A stretch of 64,000 nucleotides of DNA from Onchocerca lupi (taxonomy: Eukaryota; Nematoda; Chromadorea; Rhabditida; Onchocercidae). Under the pieces are notes generated by a model. That model worked only from the letters and a program-made list of their open reading frames with translations. It did not search any database and was not told the origin of the DNA. The DNA is taken from contig JAOVVO010000188.1 of NCBI GenBank assembly GCA_028564675.1, positions 1 to 64,000 on the forward strand. The letters run 5' to 3'. The position numbers and the translations under genes were made by a program. Of the stretch, positions 40,364-52,489 are shown one piece after another. Position 1 is the first letter of the stretch; each line of letters starts with the position of its first letter.

Positions 40364-43300
40364 CTCTTCAGTAATGAAAGGCATAAACGGTGATAATAGC
40401 CGCAGTCCTGTTTCAACACATTCAAAGAGCACTTTTCGTGCAACCTCTGCACCATTAGAATTCTCTATACAATAATAACTTACATAAATGAATTTAGTTG
40501 CAAAATAAAAAGGCTTAGTATAAAGGAAGTTAATGATCTTAACAAGAAAGTAATGCGAAAAAAGAAAGACATGACATAAAAAATTTTTCAAAAAAAATTA
40601 TAAAACAGTTTACATATTTGAAATGCTTATTTCCTGAAGGAAATATTGAAAGAACTGACTACCATTAGCAAACGTCGGTTTGCATCCTTCGATATATATA
40701 TCACAAAAATCATATTGCCAAAAATTATATAGGACAGTTGTGACGCGACTAAAATGATAACTAGACATTCCATTATTGGATGATTCAACAGTATAAGATA
40801 ATCGTGACAAGATCCAACGATCCAAAATACTACTCTTTTCTGGCAACTGAAAGAACCAGAATTTTTTCCTATCATACCATTCAAAAATATTAACAACCAT
40901 GCCAAACTATCTTTTAGATCCACATTTTTATCGAAAATAAGTTTGCAAGCTCCAATTTTTAATATAATATTTCTAATCTCTCCATGCATTAAAACTTCAA
41001 ATATTGAAAAAACTAACGTAAAATTTTTCCGCTGGTACAAAATTGTTGCGAAGTTGCATCAGTGTAAACCTCGATGCTTGCCAAATTTTATTGCAAAAGA
41101 ACCTGTATCCTTGAATACGAAGCACATCAAGATTAATATCCCGACTTTGACTAGTATAATTAATTAGTGCAAATCGTAATGCATCAGTACCACACTCTGG
41201 AATGCCATTCGGATAATCACGTGCTTGTCCTTCTTTCGCTGTTTTCAGTTCTCTGTAATGACACTAAAATATATTAACGTAAAAGGGGCATCTAACTGTT
41301 GTGTTATTCCTTCAAACTAAACAAGTTACTCCATTATCAACTATCCGACAACAGAATCGAGCATTGTGTTATATAAGGTTCTGATTATACAAAATAAAAT
41401 TCAGAACAACATGCATAATCATAATATAAAAGTCGAATGATAATCCTTTGATAAGCACAAATCATTTTCTATGATTAGTCCTAATCTATTTTTAATCTAA
41501 AATGTTTACTTTGGATCAAGATTTCCGGATTCCAATATTTTGTTGAGCTGCGTCAATGATACACCATGTATCACATTCAGCGGATCGATTACATTACCTA
41601 ACGATTTGCTCATTTTACGTCCATGAGCATCTCGAATCATGGCATGCAAATAAACCTAAAAAAAAAAATTTAATGCTATAAAAGAAATTCTTTACTTAAA
41701 CATTCTAACCTCCAAAAAATTTAGCCTCTAAGAATTCGCTAGGAAATTTGCTACTTTTTCGTTTTCTTTTAATCTCGCGCAAAAATGCTTGCTTTGGTCA
41801 TTGTTTTCTTTCTTAAAGCTTCTTCTTTTGAAGTTAATCGAAGTTAATTAAACTAACTTCTTGAAATGGTAATTTTCCAGTAAGCTCTTGCGACATAAAT
41901 ACCATCCGTGCTACCCAGAAGAAAAGTATGTCATGTCCAGTTTCCAGAAGTGTACCCGGGAAAAATTTATCCAAATCAGCAGTTTTTTCAGGCCACCCGA
42001 AAATCTCAAAAGGCCACATTCCAGAAGAAAACCAGGTATCCAGAACATCCTCATCTGTAAACTACCTTGTTACTCGCTTAAATAAAACAAACATTAATCT
42101 ACTGGACAACCAGACAAGGATGATGGACAAGAAATGACACGATTTTGAAGAAATTAACAAGAAAATGTCATGGGAAATAAACTCATTCATTTATCTAGAA
42201 AAAAGGAAATGAAAACTACCTCTTTTCACAGAAATTTTCGCCTCCGAAATGTCAAACTTTCGAGCAGCTTTTTTCACTGCTTCAGCCTCATCATGTGCAC
42301 TCACCCAATAATCATTATTATCAGAAGTTCCAGCGGGAATTTTTGGGTCTTCAACGGTGATAAAGTAAGCGGGTATGCGATGACCCCACCACAGCTGTCG
42401 CGAGATGCACCAGTCTCTGAAACATTACAGATGACTATAAATTTATAAGAAAGTCAAGATGGTAGATTTCGTTTTATATTATGACATTTTGTATACTTTA
42501 AGGTGTGTTAAAAAATTTTTCACAATTACAGTAAAGTACAGAACAGAAAAATTTCTACTTAAATTTGGGACATTTATATGTAAATCTATGTTCTGTATTT
42601 TTTCGATACTTTGTAGTGGCACTAAAAAAAATTATATATACCTGATATTCTCTAACCATTTTCGCCAAGTTGCAACGTGAAAATCTGGTATAATTTTTAA
42701 ATGGCCTTTTTCTACAGCTTCAATGGCTCGCTGTGCCATATGGTTACATTTTACATACCACTGTGACTTCAAAATCGGCTCAACAATATCTTTGGAACGA
42801 CTAAAAATTTTTGAAATTCCAATAAGAAGTTTTGAAACTATTCAATTGATAAGCATGTTAAAAGTAATTCTTTTGATGCAAAATTATTATCTGTTAAAAG
42901 ATTACCTACACAAGGGAACAACCATTGGATTATCACTTTTCCCTCTGAAAAGACCCTTCTTTTTCAGCGCTTCTAGAACAGCGTCTCTTGCTTCAAATCG
43001 TTTCATGTTCTAAAATACATAAATAAAAAATGATAACAACAAATATGTTAATTCCATGAATGTTGGTATATTTTCACAAATATAGATAGAAATGAAACCT
43101 TGAATTCGCCACACTGTTCACTCATATTGCCATCATCTGTGAAACAAGTAATGAATGCTAAATTGTGACGGATTCCTACTTCGTAATCGTTATGATCGTG
43201 AGCAGGAGTTATTTTTACTGCTCCTAAACATTTTAGTTTCAGTCGTGATTCGCAACTCATCCTTCACATCAAAATGGTAAAAATGAATCATTACATAGGA

Positions 43301-46300
43301 TTTTTAAACAATTATTAGAAACAGTGAGAAAAATTCTCCTTATCAAAAAAATATAGAAATAGTATAAATCTGGATTATGATAGACATATTTGAGGGTTCA
43401 TTCAAATCGAAATATTTCCTGATACAAATTATAGCTCATGAATCAAGTAAATCGACTCAAAAGTATATAAAAATTAAAACCACCTGTTCCAAATTCCATA
43501 TCAACGAACGAATCTGCTACAATTGGAAGTTTTCTTTGAAGAAATGGATGTATGCAATTCTAGAACAGATTAGATAATCGAATCACAGAACTATGAATAG
43601 TGTGATTTTTTTTTTTTTCATTATTGAACTTCGAGTTATTGTCAAACTCCTTCTTTGATTTTTGAAGTTTTTTAAATTTTAGTGCACCAATATAATGAAT
43701 CAATGTAGCGCGAAAATGCGCAGCGTTTTCAAAAGAAAAAAAAAATGCAATCTGCTTTCAGTGTGAATTCCTAAGCTTAATCGCTAATTCGTAATGTAAA
43801 AATCGAAAGAACCTTGCCAATAAGATGTTTGTATCGGCTATCTTCTGGATGTACAGCAACAGCGCTATCACCTAACATGGTTTCAATTCGAGTAGTTGCT
43901 ACCACGATTTCTTCATCTGAATCAGTAATGTTTGAAAATTCTATTTATACATAAAATAGTATGAATTAAGATTTTTGTGAAAAAAAAAAAAAAAAAAAAA
44001 ACATGTTTTAGCACGTTTTGCTGAAATTAAATAGTACCTGAATTTTCAATTTGATAAGCAAAAGATATAAGCACACCAAATTCAATTTTTTTCAAATATC
44101 CAGGAACAGATAGTAATGTACGTCCGCTTAACTCCATTTTGTCTACCTAAAATTTAAACATCCTGAAATATCACAGTGTGATGCAAAACAATATAACTTA
44201 AGAGAAATGCATCATATCTTAGACAGATGATAGTTTCAATAGCACGTAGTGATTACATCATTATGTAATTATAGCAAAATTTTCTTCACAACGATTCATA
44301 AATTATTCTAATTTTTCTGTAACGATATATAGTCTTCGGGAAAAATACGTCAAAGTTAATACAAATTTAATAACTTTTCATAAAAGAGTCTTAAATTTCA
44401 ATCAACAATTTATAATTTAAAATATAAATTCCCGCACTTCTTGTGATGAGTGTTAAGAAGATTAGGATAAATGATGTGAAAAATTGGAAACAATACTTCA
44501 ATATCGGAAATAGCAGATCTCAGGATGCAGCACCAATTTACCAGTCGATTGCTTCGATATATGATACCTTTTTCATGCATTACTATAAAGGCATGTGTTA
44601 TAGCACGTGTAATTTTTGGATCCATCATGAAACAAGCTCGATCCCAGTCAACTCCTGCACCGATTTTTCGTAACTGATCATAAATTACTTCTCCTTTTCT
44701 ATAACGGTGCGCGGAAAAAAAAATAAAATCAACAAATTATGACTTTTCTAAAAAAAATTTAAAAAAATAAAAAAAATTATGACTTTTCTGAGAAAGACTT
44801 ATAGTTTAATCAAAAATTCAAGATGCACTGTAAAACAATTAAACTGTAATTATGAATTATTGTGGAATATTTGTAGAAGATGAAGACTGATATGTGTCGA
44901 AGTAACTAAATTTATTACTTTATAAGCAATCGCTAAAAATTTCACATGCAATTGCTAGTCGTAACATTCTTTCAAGTGGAATCGTGAAGAAAAAACCTAC
45001 TCATTCTTCCATTTCCATACTTCTTCTACAAATTTCTCACGACCCAGATCATGCCTTGTCAAACTTAGTTCACGTTTTAAACGTTTTTCTACTACGACCT
45101 GAGTAGCGATTCCAGCATGATCACAGCCCGGATTGAACAAAACTGTTTTACCCTTCATCCGATGCCTTAAAAAATAATGAAATAACATAGAATCGAATTA
45201 ATTATAAATATCCATGCAACAGAAAGTTAGATCTCACTTATTGAAAATGCAAAAGTTACAAACAAATATTATCAACCAAAAAAAGAATGATATGATGTTA
45301 ATCAATGACAGTTAAAGAAAATCTAACAGGACAGATTTATTTCATGTATATATTAATTATCATCAGCAAGTCCGGGATTTTATCTAAATACTGGATAAAA
45401 CGTCTGTGTTTGCAATAAATTTTTTCTATGATTACCATCTACATACAGCATCCTCCACGGAAGTGGCCAAAGCATGTCCCAAGTGCAATGTCCCAGTGAC
45501 GTTCGGTGGTGGAATAACCAGAGTGAAAATTCCCTTCGGATTCGGCTTGCTGCAATAAATCTCTTTATGATTCTAAATAAAAATCCCAGAGTTCTGAAAA
45601 ATAAGTTGCAAAATAAGCATTCATTAATATTTATTATACATGTTCGGAACCAATCATATTATGAAAGAATAAATAATTCAGTGGAATGTTTAATAGATGA
45701 CACTGTGAACCTCTTTCACGAGGCTATTTTTATATATTTGATGTGTCATTCTAACAAAGGAATGAACACAGAATGACTGGCAGTCTTGATTGAAATCTGT
45801 ATAAGGGAATTTAACTGATATCCAGTTAGTTTTATTTCAATGGACATTTATCAAGGATGTAGAATTCAAGAAAGTAAATAGGCTCTTTAACATCATTTTA
45901 TCGGTGACTAACAAACCTTAAATCACGTTTATACTCAGGCCGAAAAAAGCCTGATTGCTCCCACCATTCATACCAAGCTGCTTCTACGTATTTTGGACTA
46001 TAAGCATTCGGCAGTTCAACAAAAGTGTTCTTCTTTTCTCCGGGTTTTGTATTAGCAGTATATTCACAAATCTCTCTTTTTTTTGCTTCTGCTGTCTGAA
46101 AAAATAAGAAGTTGGAAAACTTACAACTAAAATAAATAGGAAGTTTCGAAATTAGGTTGAAAGAACTGCAGAAATTACAATCATATTAAATGAATCTTAC
46201 CGGTTGTTTTGTTTGATTTGCTTTCACTTCCGCCTTCTTTACTTTTTCATAGAATTTTGCTAGTTTCGCTGCTTTCAATGTCTCTTTTTTCAGCTCTTTT

Positions 46301-46371
46301 GCTGTTTTTGACTTTCCCGATGTCAAAACATCATTTCCTTGAACAGCCCCGGTTTCAATAGCATTCGACAT
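39020..46371 (-). CDS. VARS1: Valyl-tRNA synthetase, cytosolic type
   Basis: Twenty-two exons in phase from 46371 down: 46201-46371, 45917-46095, 45436-45549, 45001-45165, 44497-44698, 44038-44146, 43813-43916, 43484-43559, 43099-43223, 42906-43009, 42642-42800, 42220-42416, 41858-42054, 41510-41655, about 41018-41252, 40663-40846, 40283-40464, 40086-40200, 39862-39947, 39595-39690, 39334-39480, 39020-39091; 1,054 aa. The Lys-rich N-terminus resembles eukaryotic cytosolic VARS without the GST-like domain of vertebrates. Class I motifs: HLGH at 139-142 (HIGH) and KMSKS at 648-652. The editing domain (VVATTRIETMLGD, GAVKITPAHDHND), the WCISRQLWWGHRIPA block, the anticodon-binding helices and a C-terminal coiled coil are all present. 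It charges tRNA-Val and hydrolyses Thr-tRNA-Val. TTTATAG ends 10 bases before the ATG, a possible trans-splice site. Confidence 0.97.
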
Positions 46372-46381
46372 TACCTCAACT

Positions 46382-47155
46382 ATAAATGAAATACTTTATA
46401 TCACGAGTTTTGAGTCATCCTACCGCTATCAAATTACGATATTCAAGCAAGATATGAACATTCATCATGAAATAGCTTATTAAATGATCTAATATGCAAT
46501 TAGTAATTATAACTAATGGTACCAACACTATGAATTTTTATAGCTAATATTTACTGCACACATGTATCAAATGAAATAACTGTAATCCATGCTGGACTAG
46601 AACCTGCTATTAAAAAAAATGCATTAAAAAAAACTTTGCATAACTCTAAAACTAATTACATACAACGTACTTCCTCGATGCAGTGCCGCTGAATTTTCGG
46701 TTAAGACCAGATCTAATAATGCTATCAGAATAAAACTTGGATAGAAACGATCTGGCTATTTACTAAAAATCAACAGACACAACTAACAATAAAACCCACC
46801 AACTTTTATTGTACGAAGTGGATATGATTAAATAATAATACATCAACATGAAAAAAAAAAAATGACAGACACACATTCAAGAATAAACAGCAGCAGATTA
46901 GAATCTTTTCCAATTGCATTAAAACATTTATAAAATGCGCACTGTGAGCAATTACTAACATATATCTCCGAGTAATCGCAAGATAATTATTTCATATAGT
47001 TGGAAACTTAGTATGTGAAACAGCTCTTCTTTTAACTTGAAACTTGGATAGATCATTCGTTTTTTATGTTAATTGAAATGATGAAAAGTATCATCCAGAA
47101 ACAACATAAAATGTAAATAAATAATTTTCCGAGGAAAAGTGCTTCACATCGCTCA
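46382..47155. other. Spacer between HP1-like gene and VARS
   Basis: About 785 bases between the HP1 stop and the VARS ATG, on one strand. No gene is visible. The distance is larger than classic nematode operon spacing. Confidence 0.6.
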
Positions 47156-50121
47156 TTATAAGACGAACTTTAATGATTTCTCATAATAATTCACCAGTTT
47201 CTGAAATTATACTGAGTCATTGCGAGAGCATTCGTAAGATAATTATGCAATTAAGAGATAATTATTCGATATTAGCATCTCAGACTTATCCTTTGATGTT
47301 TATTGCATAAATGGTTTGCAATAACCGAGTTTTGCACAGTTCATTTAACGCATAACTTTATTGTGTCTCAAAAGTAATTAGCATTTTTTTTTTTAACCAA
47401 AAGTTTCGAATCAACAGTTATCGACTTCGTCGACACTGATGTTCAAAAATATATGAAAATTACCTTCGGACATTTGTTGACCAAGATCCGAGTTGATATA
47501 AGATCATAATGTCCGTCTTCAAAACGCACCACTGCCAGGATTTCATTATCCTCCTTTTTGACACCAAGAATGCAATCTACTTTAGTACGTTTTGATTTAA
47601 CTTCTTCACTGTCATCACCGCCACTTTCTGAAGCATATCGAAAAGTGGAATAAACAATTATACAGTACAGAAGCGCTTAATATATTAACCTTCAGAATAT
47701 AATTCCTTTTTGATTTCATTTGTCTTCCTTTTTAGTGATTTCGGTGGTTCCTCTTCATCACCACTTGGACCACTTTCCTGAAGATTCATTGTTAGTGAGA
47801 AACAAAGAGAGAGAAGTGAAAAAAGAAACGAAATAAATAAAATTGCCAAAACTTCGTAGCTCAAGAAAAAATAAAAAAATTTTTAAGAGAAAATAGGAGT
47901 AACCTCTGTTACTGGCCTACTTCGTAGCAGATATTTCTTCGCACCTTTTTTCAGACTTTCCTCATATTCACGAATTGCCTCAGGAGCAGATTTCTTAAAT
48001 ATCTTTATTGTATTCAAATTTTGTAAGAAAATCGTGTTTTAAATTTTAAAAAATTTTTACCAATAATTCGCCTCATCGTATGAATGACTTTTTCGATTCC
48101 TTTGTGACTGCGATTTAGACAAATGTCTTTCAGTAGAACAAAGAATCTTTCCAGTAGGTTGAAATATTATCAGTAATTAGTGGAATGTAAATCGATTGAA
48201 ATGAATCATGAATGAACTTACTTCTAATTGCAAATGTGCAAGTAAGGAAAGAAATAGATGGGTAAAAATTGAAGAACTCACACAATTTTCCGCTGATTCC
48301 CATGTATTTTCGTCCTCATTGTCATATCCAGCCCATTTGATCAAATATTCGATCCTTTTTTTTCGTCGATTATATCGTTTATCAAGAATCTTTTCCACCA
48401 CATATTCTTCATCTTCGTCTTCTTCGTCCTTGTCATCTTCTTTCTTATCATCACTGTCTTCATCAACAACATCATCACTATTTTCTGAATTTCCGTCTTC
48501 CTTATCATTATCTACTGCCACTTCCTCTTCATTTTCATCCTTGTTATCGTTCTGCAATTTCTCTTCGAAACTAAACAGGCAAAGAAAATAAGCAAAATCA
48601 CAAATGTAAAATAAACAATATGATTAACAAAAATGGATGGTCAAAAATACATTTAAATTAAACAAAGTGCACGACTGAAGCAATACCCTAATATGAAGCA
48701 ATCAGCACTTGAAAAATAAGCAGAATTTGCAACATTTCTTCAATTGATTTGATTTTTTACTTTCTTGTTTCGTTCTTACTTTTCATCACTATAAATCGAA
48801 TATAGAATACGCATTATATACTTGCTAATTCAATTTATTTGAGCGAAAATCAAGATAATAACAAACGTACTTCCTTTCTTTCATTCGTTAAAATAGCTTC
48901 TGTCTCCTCAAAAACATCAGAAATTTCGTTATTATCTTCTGTATTCTAAAAAATAATGAAGCAATTGTTCTTGTTACTAATATTCTTAACTTCTAAACGA
49001 TAATTTTTCAGTTGAATATGAGGAAAAAAAATAGATAAATATGAAATCAGCAATGAATATGTCCAAATGACAAAAATTTCAGATCGAGAAAAATTTCACA
49101 AAACAATAAAAGTGCAGTTAATAAGAATTTAATAACAAAGAGAAAGGAAAGAATTAAGCATTTGAAAGCAATTTTCAATCTGTTATTTATACAGAGTTCT
49201 AAAATTTAGAACATGAAAAAAAAAAAGACCTAATAAGGACTTAACGTTTACCGATTTTCGATTGTCAAGTGTGAACTAGAATTTAAGTGAATGACGAGAA
49301 AAGAAAAAAAAAGAAAGAAAAACCTCTTCATTATTATCAATCAATTCACGATTGTTGCCATCAATAACGTTTGCATTGTTAATAATCCTGGCTTCTAAAA
49401 TTTAATTATTAATGCAACTAATCTTGATGAAAAAGACACTGCCTCATTTAAACATATACACAATTTTAACTCAACAAATCTGAAGTAAAAAATACGATAA
49501 AATATTCATGACAACAAGTCCTTCCATGAAATCATTAATTTTAAAATAGAAGAAATAGATTATATATACATAAAAATAACAGGAAATAGATTATAATAAA
49601 TGTTCAACAAGGCTATTAGCGTATTCATTATGCTTGGCAAAGAGTAATTATTTTAATAGATGATAAGGCTCGTTTCAAAAAAGTATTTATACCATAACGA
49701 TATTATTAAGAAAAAAAAAAAAATTGCATAAGTCGTCTGCAATTTCTAACAAAATTATTCATCATTTAAAATCAGATGCACGAATTTGCATGATATCATA
49801 TATGCAGAACTACAGTATAATGCATTATAAAAAGTTAAGAAGGCAAGTCAATCCTGAACCGATGGTGGAAAAGAACAGTAAAATATGTAGAGATGTGCAT
49901 TATTTAAAATTTTTAATCTTAATTGTCACAGAGAAACTTAGTTGATTAATTACCACTGCAAAAATCCAACCTTCAGTCGAACAAGCTTCCAGAAAATACT
50001 CTGCTTGCACAACACGATCTGACTCCAACAACTCATCCAGCACATCGTCAAACGCAAAAGCAGATTGCTCCATTACTAAATCATTAGCATTATCCTTTTC
50101 CTTGTTTCTCATTTCCGTCAT
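47156..50121 (-). CDS. HP1-family heterochromatin protein (chromodomain plus chromoshadow) with acidic N-terminal extension
   Basis: Eight exons in phase from 50121 down: 49971-50121, 49324-49394, 48871-48945, 48282-48551, 47904-47993, 47690-47777, 47464-47627, 47156-47200; 317 aa. The chromodomain (about 148-205) starts EEYVVEKILDKR and keeps the aromatic cage that reads methylated H3K9: Tyr149, Trp172, Tyr175 (IKWAGY), and ENTWE; its closing helix is APEAIREYEESLKK. A Lys/Glu-rich hinge follows. The chromoshadow domain (about 263-316) reads DCILGVKKEDNEILAVVRFE and ends NKCPKKLVNYYEKSLKFV, completed by a 45-base last exon. The 147-residue N-terminus is extremely Asp/Glu/Asn-rich, far longer than in most HP1 proteins. 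TTTTTTTAG ends 5 bases before the ATG, a likely trans-splice acceptor. It acts in the nucleus in heterochromatin. Nematode hpl genes are the likely orthologues. Confidence 0.92.
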
Positions 50122-50129
50122 CTTCCCTA

Positions 50130-51330
50130 AAAAAAGAAAAAAAAATTGAATGTGTCTCATTAGATGCTAACTGTCAGCAATTCACGAAAATCAATAACTA
50201 TTTTCTAATGTTGAAGGATAAACGTAATGCGAAATCATATGAAAGGAGTATTGTGCTATTTAATAGATGAAAAGATTATTGCCCGAAAGTCTTACATTTT
50301 CTTAGCCAACAATCGAAGGATATTATCTGCATGAACATAATTCATTCCACATGTGCGAAAACAAATCATATCTTTATTTACAAAAGATCACATCTTTCAC
50401 ATTTGACGAAAAAAGAGCATAAAAGGGAAAACCATATAATGAGAAATATTCTTGATGATTATTAACTCGCTGATTGATAATTCCATGAACTACTGGAAGC
50501 CTACGTATACAAATCGTATCTTCTTCCTTGTAAATATAAGACTACACCAAATTCCCTCAAAATACGATCTACACTAAAAGCACCCATTTTTTCCATAATT
50601 TAAAATTGGCCAAAAATGCTCATAACGATATGATGCAATCACTGTCAGGCAGCGTTGGAACAAATCAAAAGGGAGCGTACGAATCTACCAAAATAATCTG
50701 TCCGAATTAAGCATCCACAGATTTTCTTGGCTCTTTCATATCACTGTTGCGAAATACTTCGGCCTTCTGTTACCACCACAAATTAACCCATTGTCAAACT
50801 TGCCTTCCTATATATTGCACTGAATTGGTCATCCTTTCATCCTAATCTTATCACCCCCTTACCTTAATCTTATCAGTCCCTCACCTAATCACATCAATTC
50901 CCCTTTCAACCGATATAAATCAGCATGGTTAGGATGGGATTTTCATTCCGTTGTGGCGTACTATTGGTTTGCTGTTTGGTAGGAACACAGGATGTTGGGG
51001 AAAATAGTGGGGAGATTCGGCTGGAGTTTTTTTTAAGTTAAAGGTCTGGTTTATTTTGTCGAATATTTGTTGATTTGTTAGGATTTCTGCCCGAGATCAT
51101 TTACTTGTCATTGATTCTATTCGAGATCAATGATAAATAAATGACATGTGCTGTAGCTTAAATTCTAGGAACAAATCGATAGGTCATGTGTCATGATAAA
51201 AAAGCAAAATGCATTTAGGCCATATCTTTTTAATCCTTCATAAATTAGCTTTGATCTCCTGTCATCGTTCCATGTATAATATTTTATGGTTTAATTTCGA
51301 ATTCAGAAATATTGGAGTATTTCTTTCAGC
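50130..51330. promoter_or_regulatory. Divergent intergenic region between HP1-like gene and rpl-35
   Basis: The two genes are transcribed away from each other, so this 1.2 kb should carry both promoters. The rpl-35 side (50820-50920) is C/T-rich and contains three near-copies of a TTATC-containing 21-22-base unit (starts at about 50841, 50862, 50884). Confidence 0.5.
50841..50906. repeat. Three imperfect tandem units with TTATCA (GATA-like) cores
   Basis: CCTAATCTTATCACCCCCTT, then CCTTAATCTTATCAGTCCCT, then a weaker CCTAATCACATCAATTCCCC, at 21- and 22-base spacing. They lie about 450 bases upstream of the rpl-35 ATG. TTATCA is the complement of a GATA-type TGATAA core. Confidence 0.6.
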
Positions 51331-51341
51331 AAAAAGGAAGG

Positions 51342-52423
51342 ATGACCAAAGTTAAGGCCCGCGACTTAAGAGGAAAAAAGAAGGAAGAGTTAACGAAACA
51401 GCTTGATGAACAGAAGACGGAACTTGCTTCACTTCAGGTTCATTTCTTAATTCCGGCCCTATCTTGAAAGCCCTGATCGAAATCATTTTCTGATTGTTCA
51501 AAACAAGTGACCATTACTATTTGATTTTATTTTGAAAATTAACATTTTGGATAGTCCAACATCCATTTTACATTCTTCTGTTTATTATAAGATATGGAAA
51601 ATGCTTGATATTTGTTGTAGGTATCAAAAGTAGTCGGTGGAGGTGCTTCGAAACTTTCGAAGATTCGTACTGTCCGAAAGAATATCGCTCGCATTTTGAC
51701 AGTTATTAATCAAACACAGAAGCAAGAATTGAGGAAATTCTACAAGGTTGTTTTAGTAGTTTACATATTTTCTCTTGATTCTTTGAAAGTCTATTTTTTT
51801 GGGCTATATATTGATGCATTTAGTTTGTAATACGGATCTTCAGTAGATCCGTATGTAAATCTTTATAAATGTAATTTATGTGATTGGATATCAATAAGAA
51901 AATCTGCCGGAGCCTTGTTCCCCTAGATTATTATATTATTCATCGTCAGTAAGAATGGCACTAATTTTGAATTTTCCATATTCACTTTCTGCATCTAATC
52001 CCATTTTTCCCAGTCGATAAATAATTTTTGTAATTATGGTATTTTTCAAAGTATTTGAAGTGGTCAGGTCCATCATTTTCCTTTTTTGACAAGATTATGA
52101 AAAATTTGCAGATGTTTAAACAATAACTGGTTTTAAATAACAATATGGTATGCAGTAGAATATTATATGCTTTAGGCTTTAGCAGTATCAAATTTCCAAA
52201 AATACCCAGCTTGCACAAAACTAGGATATAATCTTAAGATGTATATTTTCAAATTGAATAATTGAAATTTAAGGGAAAACATTTCAAACCGTTAGATATA
52301 CGACCGAAGAAAACACGAGCGATGCGTCGAGCACTGACTAAGCACGAAATGAATTTGAAAACAAAGAAGCAACTTGCCAAACTTCGTAAGTATCCAATGA
52401 GAAAATATGCTGTAAAGGCGTAA
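51342..52423 (+). CDS. rpl-35: 60S ribosomal protein L35 (uL29)
   Basis: Three exons: 51342-51437, 51621-51746, 52274-52423; 123 aa, the standard eukaryotic L35 length. The protein starts MTKVKARDLRGKKKEELTKQ, contains the conserved VRKNIARILTVINQTQ and PKKTRAMRRALTKHE blocks, and ends RKYAVKA. It is a component of the large ribosomal subunit near the peptide exit tunnel. TTCTTTCAG ends 12 bases before the ATG, which fits trans-splicing of a ribosomal protein mRNA. AATAAA lies 53 bases past the stop (52476). Confidence 0.99.
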
Positions 52424-52475
52424 CTTTGTTTTGTTCATTATTTTTAATTGTTTTAATAGTTTGTTGACTGAAAAG

Positions 52476-52481
52476 AATAAA
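52476..52481 (+). terminator. Polyadenylation signal of rpl-35
   Basis: AATAAA on the coding strand, followed by a T-rich stretch. Confidence 0.7.
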
Positions 52482-52489
52482 TTTATTTT

